Of a DNA stretch of 7,525 bases, positions 5,495-7,525 are shown in pieces. Position numbers and translations under genes: made by a program. The stretch spans positions 1 to 7,525 of the forward strand of contig CALFGH010000188.1 in the NCBI GenBank assembly GCA_937958315.1, in the 5' to 3' direction. Below the pieces are notes generated by a model, which saw nothing but the letters and a program-made list of their open reading frames with translations, searched no databases and had not been told where the DNA came from. Position 1 is the first letter of the stretch, and the number at the start of each line of letters is the position of its first letter. The DNA is from an uncultured Collinsella sp. (GTDB lineage: Bacteria; Actinomycetota; Coriobacteriia; Coriobacteriales; Coriobacteriaceae).

Positions 5495-6400
5495 CTATAT
5501 ACTCAACCAACGATTGCCCTCGGAGCGGCAAAAGCCCTCGCGCTCCAAATCGGCAAGAATGCTTGCGACCAGCTCGCGCTCGACCGGCTCTCGGCCGGCC
5601 GCCGTCTCCATCTCGTTAACGCCTGCAACGGCTTCATCAGGCGTAATACCCGCCGGCTGTCCATCGCGCGCTGCCAGCAGCATGCGCACAATGTGGGCGC
5701 GCTTTTGGCGACGCGAGCCCTCAAACTTGGACTGACGACTATAGCCCGCCGACCGCCTGGACGGATTGGGCAGCGTCTTTTTAAGATACGCGCCGTAATC
5801 CAGCAACGCGTAATACCACGCGCGCGGCGTGTCGGCATCGTCTTGAGGCACGGCAAAGAGCGCGATCTCATCCGCCGCCGTACCGGGAGCCGCCGGACAG
5901 GCGGCTTGGATCAGCGGCACCAGTTCGCGATCGGGAACGGCCGGCACATCGGGAAAGAAATGATGCAAAAAGACCGTGCGCACGTTGGTCTCCAGATACA
6001 CGCCCGGAAGATCGAATGCAAACGAACGGATGCCCTGCGCCGTTGCCGGACCAATGCCGGGCAGCGCGACCAGGTCGTGCGTCTCGCGCGGAAATACCCC
6101 GTCCCAGTCCTCCACAACGCACTGTGCAGCCCTGTGAAGCGCCAGGGCGCGGCGATTGTAGCCCATTCCCTGCCACGCATCCAAGACATCGGAAGGGGCG
6201 GCCTGAGCAAGCGCCTGAACAGTCGGAAAGCGATCGAGCCACACCGGCATGCGCGTCTCCACGCGCGGCACTTGCGTCTGCTGCAGCATGACCTCGGAGA
6301 GCCAGATGATATACGGGTCGCGCGTGCGGCGCCACGGAAGGTCGCGATAACGCAGAACCCCTTCCGAACGAATCATCGAACGAAAGGGGTCCTGAATCAT
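5495..6400 (-). CDS. mutY: MutY-like HhH-GPD DNA glycosylase lacking the iron-sulfur cluster
   Basis: Base-excision repair glycosylase of the helix-hairpin-helix superfamily, closest to MutY, which removes adenine mispaired with 8-oxoguanine. The 301-residue product has DPYIIWLSEVMLQQTQV at 28-44, where E36 matches the catalytic Glu of MutY. QGMGYNRRA (77-85) follows, then the HhH motif LPGIGPATAQGI (113-124), with no lysine at the bifunctional position, so a monofunctional glycosylase. At the place of the MutY catalytic Asp (DGNV) it reads ETNV (E137). Only three cysteines occur (C94, C168, C291), so the C-terminal 4Fe-4S cluster is absent, as is the MutT-like domain. Instead there is NPSRRSAGYSRQSKFEGS at 212-229 and a small, probably winged-helix tail (about 235-301). 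As I recall, relatives with this layout occur in Firmicutes and Coriobacteriia. The ATG at 6398-6400 has AAGGAG 7 bases upstream. It lies 21 bases after the Rrf2 gene, probably in one operon. True substrate specificity is uncertain. Confidence 0.88.
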   Translation of the reverse strand: MIQDPFRSMIRSEGVLRYRDLPWRRTRDPYIIWLSEVMLQQTQVPRVETRMPVWLDRFPTVQALAQAAPSDVLDAWQGMGYNRRALALHRAAQCVVEDWDGVFPRETHDLVALPGIGPATAQGIRSFAFDLPGVYLETNVRTVFLHHFFPDVPAVPDRELVPLIQAACPAAPGTAADEIALFAVPQDDADTPRAWYYALLDYGAYLKKTLPNPSRRSAGYSRQSKFEGSRRQKRAHIVRMLLAARDGQPAGITPDEAVAGVNEMETAAGREPVERELVASILADLEREGFCRSEGNRWLSI

Positions 6401-6421
6401 AGCAATGCTCCTTATGCGGCG

Positions 6422-6907
6422 CTATTCCTCCCGGCAAGCGTACGCGCAGGCGGCGTACTCGGGAAACGCATCGCGATCGGCGAACTTGGGATCGACGGCC
6501 GGGAACTGGCGATGGGCGACGATATCGCCGAGCGAAACGGAATCGAGATAGTCGCGCATCAGCGCCTGGGCTCCGGCCCACAGGGGATGATAGCAGCACG
6601 TGCCCATGCGCGCACAGTCGCCATCGGGCGCGGTGCAATCGTTCATAACCATGGGGCCCTGAACGGCCTCTACGACCTGACGGATCGTGACATCGTCGGG
6701 GCTCACCTTAAGGCGCATGCCGCCATGAACACCACGCAGGCTCTCCACAATGCCGGCCTGAACCAAGCCGTGCTGAATCGAACGGGCAAACGAATACGGA
6801 ACATTGACCTCTTCGGCAGCAGTGCGAACAGAAAGCAACCGCTCCGGCTCCTCGGCAAGCATCGCAAGCATGCGAAGGGCATAATCAGTCTTCCTCGATA
6901 TGTCCAT
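6422..6907 (-). CDS. Rrf2 family transcriptional regulator with cysteine cluster
   Basis: Cytoplasmic DNA-binding regulator of the Rrf2 family (IscR, NsrR, CymR, RsrR), 161 residues, a typical length. The start MDISRKTDYALRML is the family signature. The winged helix runs through VRTAAEEVNVPYSFARSIQ (27-45), with the wing at GVHGGMRL (59-66) and ISC-type dimer helix after about residue 75. Cysteines C91, C98 and C104 (C-x6-C-x5-C, plus C105) lie where IscR and NsrR bind an iron-sulfur cluster, so it probably senses redox state, nitric oxide or iron-sulfur supply. Two more cysteines end the protein (CAYACREE). I chose the ATG at 6905-6907, with AAAGGGG upstream; the open frame extends 40 codons further but passes through the promoter dyad and is not conserved-looking. 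The mutY-like gene follows 21 bases later. A dyad overlapping the -10 box upstream suggests autoregulation. The exact ligand is unknown. Confidence 0.93.
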   Translation of the reverse strand: MDISRKTDYALRMLAMLAEEPERLLSVRTAAEEVNVPYSFARSIQHGLVQAGIVESLRGVHGGMRLKVSPDDVTIRQVVEAVQGPMVMNDCTAPDGDCARMGTCCYHPLWAGAQALMRDYLDSVSLGDIVAHRQFPAVDPKFADRDAFPEYAACAYACREE

Positions 6908-6991
6908 GTTTCCCCTTTCAAGGAATACGAACAGCTCGAACGAGCTCCGGGGCCGAGCTTGTGTCGAGACGCCAAATGACCGCCTGAACAA

Positions 6992-7007
6992 CCAAATTAT
7001 AAATTGG
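6992..7007 (-). promoter_or_regulatory. -10 box inside a dyad: candidate Rrf2 promoter/operator
   Basis: On the minus strand the 16-bp element CCAATTTATAATTTGG matches its own reverse complement at 14 of 16 positions and contains a perfect TATAAT (6996-7001). It lies about 85 bases upstream of the Rrf2-type start codon. No good -35 hexamer is seen at 16-18 bases, as in promoters controlled by a regulator. Rrf2 family proteins bind dyads of about this size, so autoregulation is plausible; binding itself is inferred. Confidence 0.55.
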
Positions 7008-7215
7008 GTGTCCACTGAATGCCGCACTTGAAGACTGGCTGAATCAGGTACGGCCTAAAGTGCAATTTAGTATAACCGAACCCCCTGCTTCATTGAACAG
7101 ATGTTGCGCAACAAACCCCCTGTTTGAACACATATGTCAGTAGAGGTTGGCTCGCTCGTTGCAAATGCGGTGATTTGGATAAAGAGGCATATAAGATTGA
7201 TGACCTATTAAACGC
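7008..7215. other. intergenic region between the Rrf2 promoter and tRNA-Asp terminator
   Basis: No coding sequence or RNA gene can be supported. The region holds a distant GCACTT/AAGTGC pair (7024-7062 area) and the repeat-palindrome arrangement at 7079-7130. It separates two minus-strand transcription units. The stretch from 7131 to 7215 shows nothing recognisable. Confidence 0.5.
7079..7130. repeat. imperfect direct repeat flanking a 12-bp palindrome
   Basis: AACCCCCTG followed within five bases by TTGAACA occurs at 7079-7099, and again with no gap (AACCCCCTGTTTGAACA) at 7114-7130. Between them lies the perfect palindrome TGTTGCGCAACA (7102-7113). This looks like a protein-binding or regulatory site, upstream of the Rrf2-type gene, but no function is known. 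Confidence 0.5.
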
Positions 7216-7243
7216 AAAAAGCCACGTCCAAAGACGTGGCTTT
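7216..7243 (-). terminator. rho-independent terminator of tRNA-Asp
   Basis: GCCACGTC and GACGTGGC form a perfect 8-bp stem around a 4-base loop, extended by three A-T pairs. On the minus strand it ends in TTTTT. It begins 8 bases after the CCA end of the tRNA. The A-rich/T-rich flanks would allow weak activity in the other direction as well. Confidence 0.88.
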
Positions 7244-7251
7244 AATTGCGT

Positions 7252-7329
<78 letters not shown>

Positions 7330-7375
7330 AGGCAGTCGTTCGCGTTTGTTTCCGCTCGCGTGCGCTGCGGGGATT

Positions 7376-7405
7376 AGTATACACAGAAGTCTGTCCGCCG
7401 CGCAA
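7376..7405 (-). promoter_or_regulatory. promoter of tRNA-Asp
   Basis: On the minus strand, a -10 box TATACT (7376-7381, five of six consensus bases) follows TTGCGC (7400-7405) at 18 bases. The -10 lies 46 bases before the first tRNA base, and an A/T-tract region sits just upstream. The arrangement resembles stable-RNA promoters of Gram-positive bacteria. Confidence 0.65.
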
Positions 7406-7406
7406 C

Positions 7407-7424
7407 AACTTTTTTGAAAAAGTT
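7407..7424. promoter_or_regulatory. A/T-tract dyad upstream of the tRNA promoter (UP-element-like)
   Basis: An 18-bp dyad with 8-bp arms AACTTTTT and AAAAAGTT, two central bases unmatched, lies directly upstream of the -35 box. A- and T-tracts in this place often act as UP elements that bind the RNA polymerase alpha subunit, which would fit strong stable-RNA transcription. Confidence 0.45.
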
Positions 7425-7500
7425 TTTCAGTCTCTCCGGGAGGGTCTCCGGGGTCGGCTGGCGCGGGTTGAGTTTGCTGCTCTACAGTCCTGCGCAAGAC

Positions 7501-7523
7501 GGAAAGCACATTAAGTGCTTTCC
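7501..7523. terminator. hairpin at window edge, probable terminator of an off-window gene
   Basis: GGAAAGCAC and GTGCTTTCC form a perfect 9-bp stem with a 5-base loop ATTAA. The plus-strand tail begins TT and is cut by the window end; the minus-strand tail GTCTTG has no T-run. It most likely separates the tRNA-Asp unit from whatever lies to the right. Direction cannot be settled here. Confidence 0.55.
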
Positions 7524-7525
7524 TT

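Noticed and set aside
5465..6979. Plus-strand open frame of 504 codons
   Set aside because: It runs antisense through both the glycosylase and Rrf2 genes, whose conserved motifs are on the minus strand.
6908..7027. 40-codon N-terminal extension of the Rrf2 gene
   Set aside because: It spans the TATAAT dyad and lacks a ribosome site; the family begins at MDISRKTDYAL.
7431..7500. Possible second tRNA or small RNA upstream of tRNA-Asp
   Set aside because: No TTCGA T-arm or cloverleaf can be folded; only short CTCCGGG repeats are seen.

Overview
The window looks like chromosomal DNA from a GC-rich, anaerobic-leaning actinobacterium. A gut Coriobacteriia such as Collinsella is my best guess. I infer this from the GC-rich codon use, a rubrerythrin, a cluster-binding-type Rrf2 regulator, a strong AGGAGGTG ribosome site, and a CCA-encoding tRNA-Asp with a Gram-positive-style promoter. 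No single marker fixes the genus. Every gene I can support lies on the minus strand; the long plus-strand open frames are antisense shadows of GC-rich genes.

Left part (1-2712): the first 411 residues of an ABC exporter (membrane domain plus the start of the ATPase, cut by the window edge just after Walker A). Before it in transcription order comes rmuC, which ends in a clear rho-independent hairpin, so the exporter should have its own promoter.

Middle part (2764-4400): an overlapping two-gene unit of less GC-rich composition. It encodes a 176-aa nucleotidyltransferase-fold protein (GGS plus DxD, AbiEii/DUF6036-like) followed by a 187-aa protein with a C-terminal helix-turn-helix. The second gene starts at TTG inside the stop of the first and has a near-perfect ribosome site. 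It resembles a toxin-antitoxin or phage-defence module and is the most interesting locus here. Upstream lies a 140-aa orphan single-pass membrane protein.

A 440-base gene-free stretch (4401-4840) follows. It holds short inverted and direct repeats, a strong minus-strand terminator and a perfect 23-bp-arm inverted repeat.

Right part (4841-7007): a redox-flavoured set read as Rrf2-type regulator, MutY/HhH-GPD DNA glycosylase (21 bases apart, probably one operon), then rubrerythrin. A TATAAT element sits inside a 14/16 dyad upstream of the regulator, which suggests autoregulation. Together these genes could sense oxidative or iron-sulfur stress, repair oxidised bases and remove peroxide.

Right edge (7216-7525): tRNA-Asp(GUC) with its promoter and terminator, then a hairpin that probably ends a gene beyond the window.
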